Shown here: positions 18,602-27,442 of the stretch, piece after piece
Layout of the letters: each line of letters opens with the position of its first letter
Position numbering within the stretch: the stretch's first letter is position 1
Assembly: GCF_000376445.1 (NCBI RefSeq)
Contig: NZ_AQXI01000001.1
Coordinates: forward strand, 2,069,690-2,133,689
DNA: 64,000 nucleotides
DNA from: Haladaptatus paucihalophilus DX253
GTDB lineage: Archaea > Halobacteriota > Halobacteria > Halobacteriales > Haladaptataceae
Direction: 5' to 3'
Made by a program: the position numbers and the translations under genes
The notes under the pieces: model-generated
Database searches by the model: none
Told to the model about the DNA's origin: nothing
The model's input: only the letters and a program-made list of their open reading frames with translations

Positions 18602-18772
18602 GGTTGACTCTTCTCCGTTCTTCGCCTTAAATCCGACCGCCGTCTCGGGTTTCGTCGGCGTCTCGTTCCCCTCGATATCGGGGTCGGGAAGCGATAATAA
18701 ACCGTCCCTGAATGTGCAACCACGGAACTCACGCCGAAATCGGTCGAATCAACGGTCGAACCGAGAATACTC

Positions 18773-19081
18773 ATGTCGCGCGATGTGACCGATACGATTT
18801 ACGGGCAGGTGACGACGAACCACGAGACGATAACGAAGTGGGTGGAGAAACACGACGGCAGTCCGGCAACGGCCGAGACGTGCGACCACAGCGTCGGGTA
18901 TCTTCGAATCAAATTCTCGGACACGGACGGCGACGAGCTATCGACCATCAGTTGGCGCGAATGGTTGCGGGAGTTCGAGGCCGAAGAACTCGCCTTCGTG
19001 TATCGAGACCGGGAGGACCGAGACGGGGCGAGCGGCTTCTACGAGCTGGTGGACCGGACGACCGCGGCGGAACACGCATAA
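18773..19081 (+). CDS. Hypothetical haloarchaeal protein
   Basis: A 102-residue protein with no recognised domain. It has a Trp/Glu-rich middle (TISWREWLREFEAEELAFVY) and an acidic composition typical of halophile cytoplasmic proteins. One cysteine only, no membrane segment. It lies 48 bp before pheA in the same direction, so the two may be co-transcribed; no functional link can be argued. Confidence 0.6.
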   Translation: MSRDVTDTIYGQVTTNHETITKWVEKHDGSPATAETCDHSVGYLRIKFSDTDGDELSTISWREWLREFEAEELAFVYRDREDRDGASGFYELVDRTTAAEHA

Positions 19082-19129
19082 TCTACCGTCCCCGACGGGC
19101 TTTTGACCACCCGACCAAAATTCCCCGGC

Positions 19130-19936
19130 ATGCAAGCAGTTACCCTCGGACCGGCGGGCACGTACTCACACCGGGCCGCGAGCGCGGTCGCGGAGGACGT
19201 CGAGTTTCTGGAGTCCGTCACCGGCATCGTCGAGGCGGTCGCCGACGGCGACTATCCCCGCGGCGTCGTCCCCATCGAGAACAGCATCGAAGGGAGCGTT
19301 ACGGGAACGCTAGACGCCCTCGCCGACAACGACGTCGCGGTCGTCCGCGAACTCGTGACGCCGATTCGCCACGCCCTGATGGCACAGAGCGCGGAGTTCG
19401 ATACGGTCGCCAGCCACGCGCAGGCGCTCGCCCAGTGTCGGTCCTACCTCGAAACCGAGTACCCCGACGCGAAGCGGGAGGCGGTGACGAGCACCGCCCG
19501 CGGCGTCGAACACGCCCGCGCCGACTCGTCCGTCGCCGCCATCGCTCACCCCGACAACGCCGAGGAGTTGGAGGTTCTGGCGGAAGACATCCAGGAACGA
19601 ACGTCGAACGCGACCCGTTTCTTCGTCGTCGCGCCCGCGGACGAGCGCTCACGCGCGGGAGGAAAATCCTCGCTGGTCGTCTATCCCGGCGCGAACTATC
19701 CGGGTCTGTTGCTCTCGCTCCTCGAACCGTTCGCAGAGCGCGCAATCAACCTCACTCGCGTCGAGTCGCGCCCGAGCGGCGAACGACTGGGCGACTACGT
19801 GTTCCACCTCGATTTCGAGGCGGGGCTGTACGAGGAGCGCGCGGAGGAAGCCCTCGCGGAGGTCGAACCCCTCGCCGAAAACGGGTGGGTGCGTCGCCTC
19901 GGCTCGTACGATACCCAACACGTCCTCGACGGCTAA
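19130..19936 (+). CDS. pheA: Prephenate dehydratase
   Basis: A 268-residue monofunctional prephenate dehydratase converting prephenate to phenylpyruvate for phenylalanine. LGPAGTYSHRAASA, GVVPIENSIEGSVTGTLDAL and the catalytic TRFFVV (as NATRFFVVAP) are present. A C-terminal ACT regulatory domain starts near residue 185 with KSSLVVYPGANYPGLLLSLL and ESRPSGERLGDYVF, the phenylalanine-sensing signature. ATG 19130 matches the family N-terminus; an in-frame TTG nine codons upstream is less likely. No chorismate mutase domain is fused. Confidence 0.95.
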   Translation: MQAVTLGPAGTYSHRAASAVAEDVEFLESVTGIVEAVADGDYPRGVVPIENSIEGSVTGTLDALADNDVAVVRELVTPIRHALMAQSAEFDTVASHAQALAQCRSYLETEYPDAKREAVTSTARGVEHARADSSVAAIAHPDNAEELEVLAEDIQERTSNATRFFVVAPADERSRAGGKSSLVVYPGANYPGLLLSLLEPFAERAINLTRVESRPSGERLGDYVFHLDFEAGLYEERAEEALAEVEPLAENGWVRRLGSYDTQHVLDG

Positions 19937-20070
19937 CGGCCGTCTGTCGGTCGCTGTGTGTCGTTGGTGACGGTCGCTGTGACATTGTGGTGGCGCTCGC
20001 TGTGGTCGCTGATGTCGGTCGGCGTGAATTTTTAAGCCGTCGCGCGTCGAACGTCCGACGAGGCGATACA

Positions 20071-20508
20071 ATGGCCGGACGCAGAAATCCTTTCGACGAA
20101 ATCGAAGAGTTGTTCGAACGAATGGGCCGCCAGTTCGAGACCATGGGTGACCAGTTCGGTTCCAAGGGGATAGGCTGGCAACCCGGCGGCATGTCCCTCG
20201 ACGTGGCGGACCACGACGAGAAGTTCGTCGTGACCGCCGACCTGCCGGGCTTCGAGAAGGACGACATCGACATCTCGCTTCGGGGCGACCGCCTCCGAAT
20301 CGTGGCCGAGAGCGGGGCCGAAACCGAGGAAGGCGACGAGGATTACCTCCGACGCGAGCGACGCCAGCAGTCGGTGAGTCGAACGCTGACGCTCCCCGAA
20401 GCGGTGGACGAATCGAGCGTCTCGGCGGAGTACCGAAACGGCGTGCTGACCGTGACGCTTCCGAAGGCGAGCGGCGGCGACGAGTCCCACGACATCGAAG
20501 TCAACTGA
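20071..20508 (+). CDS. Hsp20/alpha-crystallin small heat-shock protein
   Basis: A 145-residue small heat-shock protein: a short N-terminal arm (FDEIEELFERMGRQFETMG), the alpha-crystallin domain (VTADLPGFEKDDIDISLRGD through VSRTLTLPEAVDESSVSAEY) and the usual end GVLTVTLPKASGG. It would form oligomers that hold unfolding proteins. Cytoplasmic. TTTTTAAG at about 20030 is a plausible TATA element, leaving a leader of a dozen nucleotides; the sequence before it is unusually G/T-rich with GTCGCTGTG repeats. Confidence 0.93.
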   Translation: MAGRRNPFDEIEELFERMGRQFETMGDQFGSKGIGWQPGGMSLDVADHDEKFVVTADLPGFEKDDIDISLRGDRLRIVAESGAETEEGDEDYLRRERRQQSVSRTLTLPEAVDESSVSAEYRNGVLTVTLPKASGGDESHDIEVN

Positions 20509-20554
20509 TTCCGGGACCACAAACGGCTTGTCAATTCGGCCGCAATCGCCGTAT

Positions 20555-21010
20555 ATGACGCTCGATGCAGGCGACGACGCACCCGAGGTAACCGCGAAGA
20601 ACCAGCACGGCGAGACGGTTTCCCCGTCCTTCGAGGAACCGACGGTCGTGTACTTCTATCCGCGCGACGACACGCCGGGATGCACTGTCGAAGCGAAGCA
20701 GTTCAACGCGGAACTGGAGACGTATCACGACGCGGGCGTGACCGTGTACGGCGTCTCCACTGACGACGTGGAGAGCCACGAGGCGTTCGCCGAGAAGTTC
20801 GACCTCGACTTCGACCTGTTGGCCGACTCCGACGGCGAGGACATCGCGGACGCGTTCGGCGTCGAAGTCGAAAACGGCTTCACCCCGCGAACGACGTTCG
20901 TCGTCGCGGACGGCGAAGTGCAGGCGTTCTACCCCGGCGTGGACCCCGACGGCCACGCTCGGGACGTCCTGCAGGAGATGCTCGACGACGAACTCGCCGT
21001 CTTGAAATAA
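20555..21010 (+). CDS. bcp: Bcp-type thioredoxin-dependent peroxiredoxin
   Basis: A 151-residue peroxiredoxin of the BCP/PrxQ branch. The peroxidatic cysteine is C43 in PRDDTPGCTVEAKQF. The position five residues later, where PrxQ proteins often have the resolving cysteine, is lysine, and the protein has no other cysteine, so it must work as a 1-Cys enzyme or use an external thiol. Its substrate would be hydrogen peroxide or organic hydroperoxides. ATG 20555 gives the typical short N-terminus. It lies 46 bp after the hsp20 gene, same strand. Confidence 0.92.
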   Translation: MTLDAGDDAPEVTAKNQHGETVSPSFEEPTVVYFYPRDDTPGCTVEAKQFNAELETYHDAGVTVYGVSTDDVESHEAFAEKFDLDFDLLADSDGEDIADAFGVEVENGFTPRTTFVVADGEVQAFYPGVDPDGHARDVLQEMLDDELAVLK

Positions 21011-21036
21011 GCGTCGCTGATTTTTCCTCGACCGAT

Positions 21037-21504
21037 TCAGATATCTCGAACGATTTCTCGAACCGTCTCGTCCGCGACGGCCCGCCACCCGTCGGGCCAC
21101 TCGCCACCTCGCTTCGGCGGTTCGAGTCCGAACGTCACGGGAGAAAACGAGACGTGCTCGAACGAATCGGCCGTGACGGTCCCGACGAACTCCGCGATTT
21201 CGCGCTTCGAGGAGACGCCGCCCGACGACAGGTCGTAGTACCCCGTGAACACCTGTACGACCGAAATTCGGTCGTACCTGTCCAAATCGCCCGAATCGAC
21301 GTAGTAGAACAGTTTCGCCGTGTTGTTCACGGAGTCGGCCCTGCGCCACTCCAGTTCGACGGCGACGAAGCGGTCGTCGGTTCGTCCGACGACATCGACG
21401 GGCGTTCGCCGGATTCGATGTTCGGTCTCCCAGTCGAACCGCGGCAGTCGCTCGGCGAGGGTATCGCGGACGTAATCGCGTACGGTCTCGGCGAACTCGC
21501 CCAC
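21037..21504 (-). CDS. Hypothetical protein, possible PD-(D/E)XK nuclease-like fold
   Basis: A 155-residue protein I do not recognise. Residues about 32-70 (VDVVGRTDDRFVAVELEWRR then ADSVNNTAKLFYYVD) have the order Asp, short turn, beta-strand with Glu-x-Glu, basic helix seen in PD-(D/E)XK nuclease-like folds, but the usual lysine is not placed with certainty. FGLEPPKRGGEWPDGW near the end is distinctive. It lies just downstream of the bacterial-type leuS on the same strand, 55 bp from its stop, and converges on bcp. Confidence 0.55.
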   Translation of the reverse strand: MGEFAETVRDYVRDTLAERLPRFDWETEHRIRRTPVDVVGRTDDRFVAVELEWRRADSVNNTAKLFYYVDSGDLDRYDRISVVQVFTGYYDLSSGGVSSKREIAEFVGTVTADSFEHVSFSPVTFGLEPPKRGGEWPDGWRAVADETVREIVRDI

Positions 21505-21558
21505 GAGCTGGCCGACGGAGCGGGTCCCTAAAAACGTTGCAGTCGATAGACGGGTCTC

Positions 21559-24240
21559 TCAGTCGATGTGTATCGCGGGGCGACCCGGGCGGGCCTTCGA
21601 CGCCACGTCGCTGTCGGCCTCGTCGGCCGTCAGCAGACGAACGTCGGCGCCGAACTCGCGCTGGAACAGCCAGTTCGCCCGTCGAAGCGCGACCTGCTCT
21701 CGCTCCGGCGAGAGCGTTTCCGGGAGCGACTGTCGCTCCTGTTGGAGTTCCTGTCCGTACTTCGCGGCGTCGTCGCCCTGCTTTCGTATCTCGTCTTCCT
21801 GCATGAGTTCGCCGATGATGTTGTCGGCGTCGGACTCGCGGGCCAAATCGAGCGCCCGGAACTGCCACGGCGCGGCGACGACGATATCGATGCGCTCGGG
21901 GTCGTCGATGTCCGCGACGCTGATGATGTGCCGGACGTCCTCTTGCGTGTTCTCGACCAACTGTCGGGCGAGTTCGAGTTCGGCGGGGTCCGACTCCGGT
22001 TCGGGCCACTCGGCCTCGACGACGAAGCCCTCGCCGCCGAGTTCGCTCCACAGTTCCTCGCAGATGTGCGGGGTGACGGGTGCCAGCAGTTTGACGACGG
22101 TTCGCAGGCCGCGTTCGAGCGTCGGGCCGTGCGGCGACGTCTCCTCGCGGTAGCGTGCGAGCAGCGAGGTCAGTTCTTGCGTCTCGCGGAGCGCGCCGTT
22201 GAACGTCAGCGATTCGAACTCGTCGTTTGCGATGGCGACGGTGGCGTCGATTTCGCGCTCGACGTATTCGGCGATTTCGTCGCGGTCGCCGTCGAACGTC
22301 GATTCGGCGAACGATTCGACCGCCCCGGCGAGGCGCTGGAGGAACTCGTAGCTCGACTTGACGCCCTCTTCGGTCCAGTCGAAGTCCTTCTCCGGTTGTG
22401 CGGCCTGCATCGTGAACAGGCGCGCCGTGTCCGCACCGTACTCCTCGACGATGCGCTGCGGCGAGACGACGTTGCCCTTACTCTTCGACATCTTGTCGCC
22501 GTCGAGCAGGACCATCCCCTGCGTGACGAGGTTCGTGAACGGTTCGCGGTGGTCGAGCATGTCCATGTCCGAGATGACCTTCGTCACGAACCGCGAGTAC
22601 AGCAGGTGCATGACGGCGTGTTCGATGCCGCCGACGTACCGGTCCACGGGCATCCAGTCGTCCGCCTGTTCGGTGTCGAACGGGGCGTCGTCGAGGTGCG
22701 GCGAGACGTACCGCAGGAAGTACCACGACGAGTCCATGAACGTGTCCATCGTGTCCGTCTCGCGGCGCGCGTCGGCACCGCATTCGGGACAGTTCACGTG
22801 CTTCCACTCGTCGGCCGCGTCCAGCGGGTTACCGGTCGTCCGAACGAACTCCGGGAGTTCGACCGGCAGGTCCTCGTCCGGGACGCTGACGGGGCCACAT
22901 TCCTCGCAGTGGATGATGGGTATCGGCGTTCCCCAGTAACGCTGGCGCGAGATTCCCCAGTCGCGGAGGCGATACTGCACGTCGTGGGCGGCACTCTCGA
23001 TGGCGCCCTCCAACCGCTCGCGGGCCTCGTCGCTGTCGAGGCCGTCGTAGTCGCCGCTGTTGACGAGCACGCCGTCCTCCGTGTAGGCCGCCTCGCTCAC
23101 GTCCGGCACGTCGTCCTCGCTCGGCGCGACGACGGGAACGATGTCCACGTCCATCGACGTTGCAAAGGCGTGGTCGCGGGAGTCGTGACCCGGGACGCCC
23201 ATCAGCGCGCCCGTTCCCACGTCGGAGAGCACGAAGTCGGCGACGAACACCGGAATCTCCTCGCCCGTCGCGGGGTTCGTCGCGGTCAGGTCGGTGGGGA
23301 CGCCTTGCGGTTCGTCGCCCTCCGGGTCGGCGACCTCCTCCACGAAGTGTGCGATATCGTCGTCTTCCGCGGCCAGTTCCTCGGCGATGGGGTGGCCGGG
23401 TGCGAGCGCGAAGAACGTGACGCCGAAGATGGTGTCGAGTCGGGTGGTGAACACCTCGACGGGGCCGTAGTCCCGCGACTCGCCCTGCTTGCCGCTCGAC
23501 GTTTCCGAGGCAGCTGCCTCGCTCACCTCGAATTCGACAGTCGCCCCGTGCTGACGACCGATCCAGTTTCGCTGCATCTGGCGGACGTTGGACGGCCAGC
23601 CGTCGAGGTCGTCCAAGTCGTCGAGGAGTTCGTCGGCGTACTCGGTGATCTTCAGGAACCACTGGTCGAGTTCGCGCTGTTCGACCGGGGTGTCACAGCG
23701 CCAGCAGAGTTCCGCGTCGCCCTCGACCTGCTCGTCGGCGAGCACCGTCTCGCACGACGGACACCAGTTGATTTCGGCGGCCTCGCGCTCGACGAGACCC
23801 TCCTCGCGGAACCGGGTGAACAGCCACTGGTTCCACCGATAGTAGTCGGGTTGGCAGGTCGTGATTTCGCGCTCCCAGTCGTATCCGAAGCCCATCCCTT
23901 CCATCTGCTCGCGCATCGTGTCGATACACGAGAGCGTCCAGTCGCGCGGGTTCGTGTCGCGTTCGATGGCCGCGTTCTCGGCGGGGAGACCGAACGAGTC
24001 CCAGCCCATCGGATGGAGGACGTTCTCGCCGTCCATGCGCTTGTATCGGGCGTAGGCGTCCGTTATCGTGTAGTTACGGACGTGGCCCATGTGGAGTTGG
24101 CCGGAGGTGTAGGGGAACATCCCGAGGACGTACGTCGGGTCGGTCGCCTCATCCGGGATGTGGAAGACGTCGGCGTCGTCCCACGCCTCCTGCCAGCGAT
24201 GCTCGATTTCCGTGTGGTCGAACTGTCGTCGTGTTTGCAT
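21559..24240 (-). CDS. leuS: Leucyl-tRNA synthetase, bacterial-type catalytic core
   Basis: An 893-residue class I synthetase charging tRNA-Leu. H50-M-G-H53 and K583-M-S-K-S587 are intact; zinc knuckles CPSCETV and CWRCDTP, the editing domain (TTRLDTIFGVT, GALMGVPGHDSRD) and the WIGRQHGATVEF junction are of bacterial LeuRS type. The C-terminus (FQREFGADVRLL, KARPGRPAIHID) instead resembles the archaeal-type neighbour. ATG 24240 is chosen because ACAAATAG lies about 27 nt upstream and MQTRRQFDHTEIEHRW fits; an ATG 18 codons earlier is in frame. A palindromic element sits in frame at 23472-23525. Divergent from the second leuS. Confidence 0.92.
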   Translation of the reverse strand: MQTRRQFDHTEIEHRWQEAWDDADVFHIPDEATDPTYVLGMFPYTSGQLHMGHVRNYTITDAYARYKRMDGENVLHPMGWDSFGLPAENAAIERDTNPRDWTLSCIDTMREQMEGMGFGYDWEREITTCQPDYYRWNQWLFTRFREEGLVEREAAEINWCPSCETVLADEQVEGDAELCWRCDTPVEQRELDQWFLKITEYADELLDDLDDLDGWPSNVRQMQRNWIGRQHGATVEFEVSEAAASETSSGKQGESRDYGPVEVFTTRLDTIFGVTFFALAPGHPIAEELAAEDDDIAHFVEEVADPEGDEPQGVPTDLTATNPATGEEIPVFVADFVLSDVGTGALMGVPGHDSRDHAFATSMDVDIVPVVAPSEDDVPDVSEAAYTEDGVLVNSGDYDGLDSDEARERLEGAIESAAHDVQYRLRDWGISRQRYWGTPIPIIHCEECGPVSVPDEDLPVELPEFVRTTGNPLDAADEWKHVNCPECGADARRETDTMDTFMDSSWYFLRYVSPHLDDAPFDTEQADDWMPVDRYVGGIEHAVMHLLYSRFVTKVISDMDMLDHREPFTNLVTQGMVLLDGDKMSKSKGNVVSPQRIVEEYGADTARLFTMQAAQPEKDFDWTEEGVKSSYEFLQRLAGAVESFAESTFDGDRDEIAEYVEREIDATVAIANDEFESLTFNGALRETQELTSLLARYREETSPHGPTLERGLRTVVKLLAPVTPHICEELWSELGGEGFVVEAEWPEPESDPAELELARQLVENTQEDVRHIISVADIDDPERIDIVVAAPWQFRALDLARESDADNIIGELMQEDEIRKQGDDAAKYGQELQQERQSLPETLSPEREQVALRRANWLFQREFGADVRLLTADEADSDVASKARPGRPAIHID
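23472..23525 (-). repeat. In-frame palindromic element, copy C (bacterial-type leuS)
   Basis: On the minus strand a 14-bp perfect palindrome GAGGCAGCTGCCTC (23507-23520) is followed directly by GGAAACGTCGAGCGG (23492-23506). It encodes SEAAASETSSGKQGESRD, between EFEV and the editing-domain strand VEVFTTR. It shares core sequence and codon phase with three other copies in the window. Confidence 0.8.
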
Positions 24241-24262
24241 GCGAGAATCCGGGTTGTTCACT

Positions 24263-24270
24263 ATTTGTTC
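24263..24270 (-). promoter_or_regulatory. TATA element of the bacterial-type leuS
   Basis: Minus-strand ACAAATAG lies about 26 nt before ATG 24240, the spacing for a leaderless archaeal transcript. It supports that start over the ATG at 24294. Confidence 0.5.
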
Positions 24271-24352
24271 CGTTCGGCTTCTATACGTTGTCATCTGTGA
24301 GCGCCGTTCGACCCCCGCTCCGTCCGTTCACAATTATCTGTCAGGTAGACAC

Positions 24353-24361
24353 TTCTTTTAC
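24353..24361 (+). promoter_or_regulatory. TATA element of the archaeal-type leuS
   Basis: TTCTTTTAC centred about 27 nt before ATG 24384 fits a leaderless transcript. With the element at 24263 it makes the 143-bp gap a divergent promoter region for the two leuS genes. Confidence 0.55.
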
Positions 24362-24383
24362 CGTCGCACGTCTTCGCTAGGAC

Positions 24384-27365
24384 ATGAGCGACTACGAGCC
24401 ACGGGAAATTGAGTCGAAGTGGCAGTCTCGATGGGCGGAAGATGGTCGGTATGAGGTTGATCCATCCCAGTCTGAGGCCACCTTCGTCACGGTACCGTAT
24501 CCGTATCCGAGCGGGGGAATGCACATCGGCCACGCGCGAACCTACACCGTCCCGGACGTGTGGGCGCGCTACCGCCGCCTGCAGGGCGACAACGTGTTGT
24601 TCCCCATCGCGTGGCACGTCACCGGGACGCCCATCGTCGGCGCGGTGGAGCGCTTGAAAAAGCGGGAACCCGAACAGATGTCCGTTTTACAGGACACCTA
24701 CAACGTCTCGGACGAGGACCTGTCCGAGATGGAGACGCCGATGGGGTTCGCCCGCCACTTCATCGAGGACAGTTACAAGAAGAACATGCAGTCGTTGGGG
24801 CTCTCCATCGACTGGCGGCGCGAGTTCACGACGAACGACGAGCGCTACTCGAAGTTCATCACGTGGCAGTACGAGACGTTGAAGGAGCGCGGTCTGTTGG
24901 AGAAGGGCCTGCACCCCGTCAAATACTGTACGAACGAGGGGAATCCCGTCACGACCCACGACCTGCTGGAGGGCGAGGAAGCCGAGTTCCAGGAGTACAC
25001 GCTGGTCAAATTCGGATGGGACGACGAGGCGCAGCGCGCCTCGGAATCCGCGAGTAGCGCGGAACGGCGTTCCGCGAACCGTTCGAGCGGAGAGCGAAGC
25101 GAACCGCGAGCGATCACCGTTCCGATGGCGACCCTGCGCCCGGAGACGGTCCACGGCGTGACGAACGCCTACATCGACCCGGACGCGGAGTACGTCGAGG
25201 CTGCTGTCGATGGCGAGACGTGGCTCGTCTCGGAATCCGCGGCGGAGAAACTGGAACTGCAGGCACACGACGTCGAAATCCGGGACCACTTTAGCGGCGA
25301 GCGACTCGTCGGCGAGCACGTCACGAACCCCGTCACGGGCGACGACGTGCTGGTCCTGCCCGCGAGCTTCGTGGACGCGGACAACGCGACGGGCGTCGTC
25401 ATGTCCGTCCCGGCGCACAGCCCCGACGACTGGGTGGCTTTGCAGGAGGCCAAGAGCGCGGCGCGACGGGCCGCGGAACAGTCGAGCGGGCAGAGCCCGC
25501 GAGACGCCGCCGACGCCCGAATGGAAGCGTACGGAATCGACCCCGAGGAAGTCGCGGCAATCGAACCGAAGGCCATCATCGACGTGGAAGGCTACGGCGA
25601 GTTTCCGGCGGAGGACGCCGTAGTGGAACACGGCATCGAGGACTCCTCGGACCCCGCGCTGGAGGACGCCACCCAAGAGGTGTACAACCGGGAGTTCCAC
25701 AGCGGGAAACTGCGCGGGATGTACGACGACTACGCGGGCGAAATCGTGGAGGACGTCCGCGACGACCTGAAGGCCGAGTTTCAGGAACAGGGGTCGTTCG
25801 ACACGATGCACGAGTTCAGCGAGGAGGTCGTCTGTCGCTGCGGCGGGGCCGTCGAAGTCGCCGAACAGGACACGTGGTTTCTGCGGTACAACGACGAGGC
25901 GTGGAAGGCGAAGGCCCACGAGGTCGTCGCCGAACTGGACGCGATTCCCGAGAACACCCGCGAGCAGTACGACCACACCATCGACTGGTTGAACGAGTGG
26001 CCCTGCATCCGCAACTACGGACTGGGAACGCGCCTGCCGTGGGACGACGAGTTCGTCATCGAACCCCTGTCGGACTCGACCATCTACATGTCCTACTACA
26101 CCATCGCCCACCGAATCTCGGACGTTCCGGTGGAGGAACTGGACAAGGAGTTCTTCGACACGTTGTTTTATGGAAGCGAGGCGGTTGACGACCCCAACGA
26201 AACCGCCCTCGCCCTGCGCGAGGAGTGGGATTACTGGTACCCCGTCGATTACCGCTGTTCCGCGAACGATTTGGTCAGCAACCACCTGACGTTCTTCCTG
26301 TTCCACCACGCCGAGCTGTTCGACCCGGCGAACTGGCCGCAGGGAATCACGGTGATGGGCATGGGTCTGCTGGAGGGCGAGAAGATGTCCTCCTCGAAGG
26401 GCCACGTCGTTTTGCCCGAGAACGCCATCGAGAAGTACGGTGCCGACACCGTGCGATTCTTCCTGATGAACAGCGCGGAACCGTGGCAGGATTACGACTG
26501 GCGGAGCGAGCAGGTCGAGAGCACGGGGAACCAACTGCGGCGGTTCTGGAACCGCGCGAACGAGATTATCTCGGCCCCCGAGGGCGAACGCGACCTGCAA
26601 CGCATCGACCGCTGGTTGCTGTCGAAACTGCAGGGAACCGTCCGCGAGGTCACCGACGCGATGGACCGGTTCGAGACGCGAACCGCCAGTCAGGACGCCT
26701 TCTACGGCTTCGAGGAGCACCTGAAGTGGTACCGAAAGCGCACCGACACCGACCGGTCGGGCGCGCGCTGGACGCTCCGGACCGTGCTGAACGCCCGCCT
26801 GCGCCTGCTGGCTCCGTTCATCCCGTTCATGGCGACGGAACTGCACGAGCGCCTGACGGGGAACCCCATCGCGGAGGCCGAATGGCCCGACGTGGATTCG
26901 GACTTCGAGAGCACCGTCACCGAAATCGAGGAGTCGCTGGTCGAAGGATTGACCGACGACGTGCGCGACATCGTGAACGTGACCGACACCGACCCCGAGA
27001 CGATTCGGGTGTACGTCGCCGCCGACTGGAAGCGACACGTGCTCGCCGCTGTCGTCGATACCGGCCCGAACGTCGGTGCGGTGATGGGCGAGGTCATGCA
27101 GGACGAGGAGTTGCGCGAGAAGGGAGACGAGGTGAACCAACTCGTCCAGAAACTCGTCGAGGACGTGCGCGAACGTCCCGACGAACAGGTCGCGGTGCTG
27201 GCCGACCTGAACGAGGTCGAAGTGTACGAGGACGCGCGGGACTTCTTCGAACGCGAGTTCGAGGCCGACGTCGAGGTGTACCGCGAAGGTGCGGACGTGC
27301 CCGACCCCGAGGACAAGGCGCGACACGCCGCCCCGCTCCGCCCGGCTATCCATCTGGAAGGCTGA
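24384..27365 (+). CDS. leuS: Leucyl-tRNA synthetase, archaeal type
   Basis: A 993-residue class I synthetase of archaeal/eukaryotic LeuRS type. H47-I-G-H50 and K667-M-S-S-S671 are present; the editing domain has ATLRPETVHGVTNAY and SVPAHSPDDWVAL; the tRNA-binding end has LREKGDEVNQLVQKL and KARHAAPLRPAIHLEG. Two low-complexity insertions (around residues 217-243 and 357-378) coincide with palindromic elements. Both signature motifs are intact, so nothing in the sequence says which of the two leuS genes is the main enzyme. Leaderless promoter at 24353. Confidence 0.93.
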   Translation: MSDYEPREIESKWQSRWAEDGRYEVDPSQSEATFVTVPYPYPSGGMHIGHARTYTVPDVWARYRRLQGDNVLFPIAWHVTGTPIVGAVERLKKREPEQMSVLQDTYNVSDEDLSEMETPMGFARHFIEDSYKKNMQSLGLSIDWRREFTTNDERYSKFITWQYETLKERGLLEKGLHPVKYCTNEGNPVTTHDLLEGEEAEFQEYTLVKFGWDDEAQRASESASSAERRSANRSSGERSEPRAITVPMATLRPETVHGVTNAYIDPDAEYVEAAVDGETWLVSESAAEKLELQAHDVEIRDHFSGERLVGEHVTNPVTGDDVLVLPASFVDADNATGVVMSVPAHSPDDWVALQEAKSAARRAAEQSSGQSPRDAADARMEAYGIDPEEVAAIEPKAIIDVEGYGEFPAEDAVVEHGIEDSSDPALEDATQEVYNREFHSGKLRGMYDDYAGEIVEDVRDDLKAEFQEQGSFDTMHEFSEEVVCRCGGAVEVAEQDTWFLRYNDEAWKAKAHEVVAELDAIPENTREQYDHTIDWLNEWPCIRNYGLGTRLPWDDEFVIEPLSDSTIYMSYYTIAHRISDVPVEELDKEFFDTLFYGSEAVDDPNETALALREEWDYWYPVDYRCSANDLVSNHLTFFLFHHAELFDPANWPQGITVMGMGLLEGEKMSSSKGHVVLPENAIEKYGADTVRFFLMNSAEPWQDYDWRSEQVESTGNQLRRFWNRANEIISAPEGERDLQRIDRWLLSKLQGTVREVTDAMDRFETRTASQDAFYGFEEHLKWYRKRTDTDRSGARWTLRTVLNARLRLLAPFIPFMATELHERLTGNPIAEAEWPDVDSDFESTVTEIEESLVEGLTDDVRDIVNVTDTDPETIRVYVAADWKRHVLAAVVDTGPNVGAVMGEVMQDEELREKGDEVNQLVQKLVEDVRERPDEQVAVLADLNEVEVYEDARDFFEREFEADVEVYREGADVPDPEDKARHAAPLRPAIHLEG
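25030..25114 (+). repeat. In-frame palindromic element, copy A (archaeal-type leuS)
   Basis: Palindrome GCGGAAC-GGC-GTTCCGC (25059-25075) followed by GAACCGTTCGAGCGG (25076-25090) and AGAGCGAAGCGAACCGCGAG. It encodes SAERRSANRSSGERSEPRA between VKFGWDDE and ITVPMATLRPET, the start of the editing domain and the same structural position as copy C in the other leuS. Confidence 0.82.
25452..25515 (+). repeat. In-frame palindromic element, copy B (archaeal-type leuS)
   Basis: Inverted repeat GCGGC-GCGACGG-GCCGC (25458-25474), then GGAACAGTCGAGCGG (25475-25489), overlapping a second palindrome GCGGGC-AGA-GCCCGC (25486-25500). It encodes KSAARRAAEQSSGQSPRDA in a loop after the SVPAHSPDDWVAL motif of the editing domain. 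Confidence 0.82.
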
Positions 27366-27442
27366 CGGCGTTCGTCCGTCTCCGTCCCACCAGTCGGAGG
27401 GCTACACAAGATTCATTGCGTAGCGATTTTCATCGTGAGGGT

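Noticed and set aside
21568..24300. A 910-codon open frame on the + strand through the bacterial-type leuS
   Set aside because: It is the antisense shadow of leuS; long antisense frames are common in GC-rich DNA. It has no family signature, while the minus frame has all LeuRS motifs.
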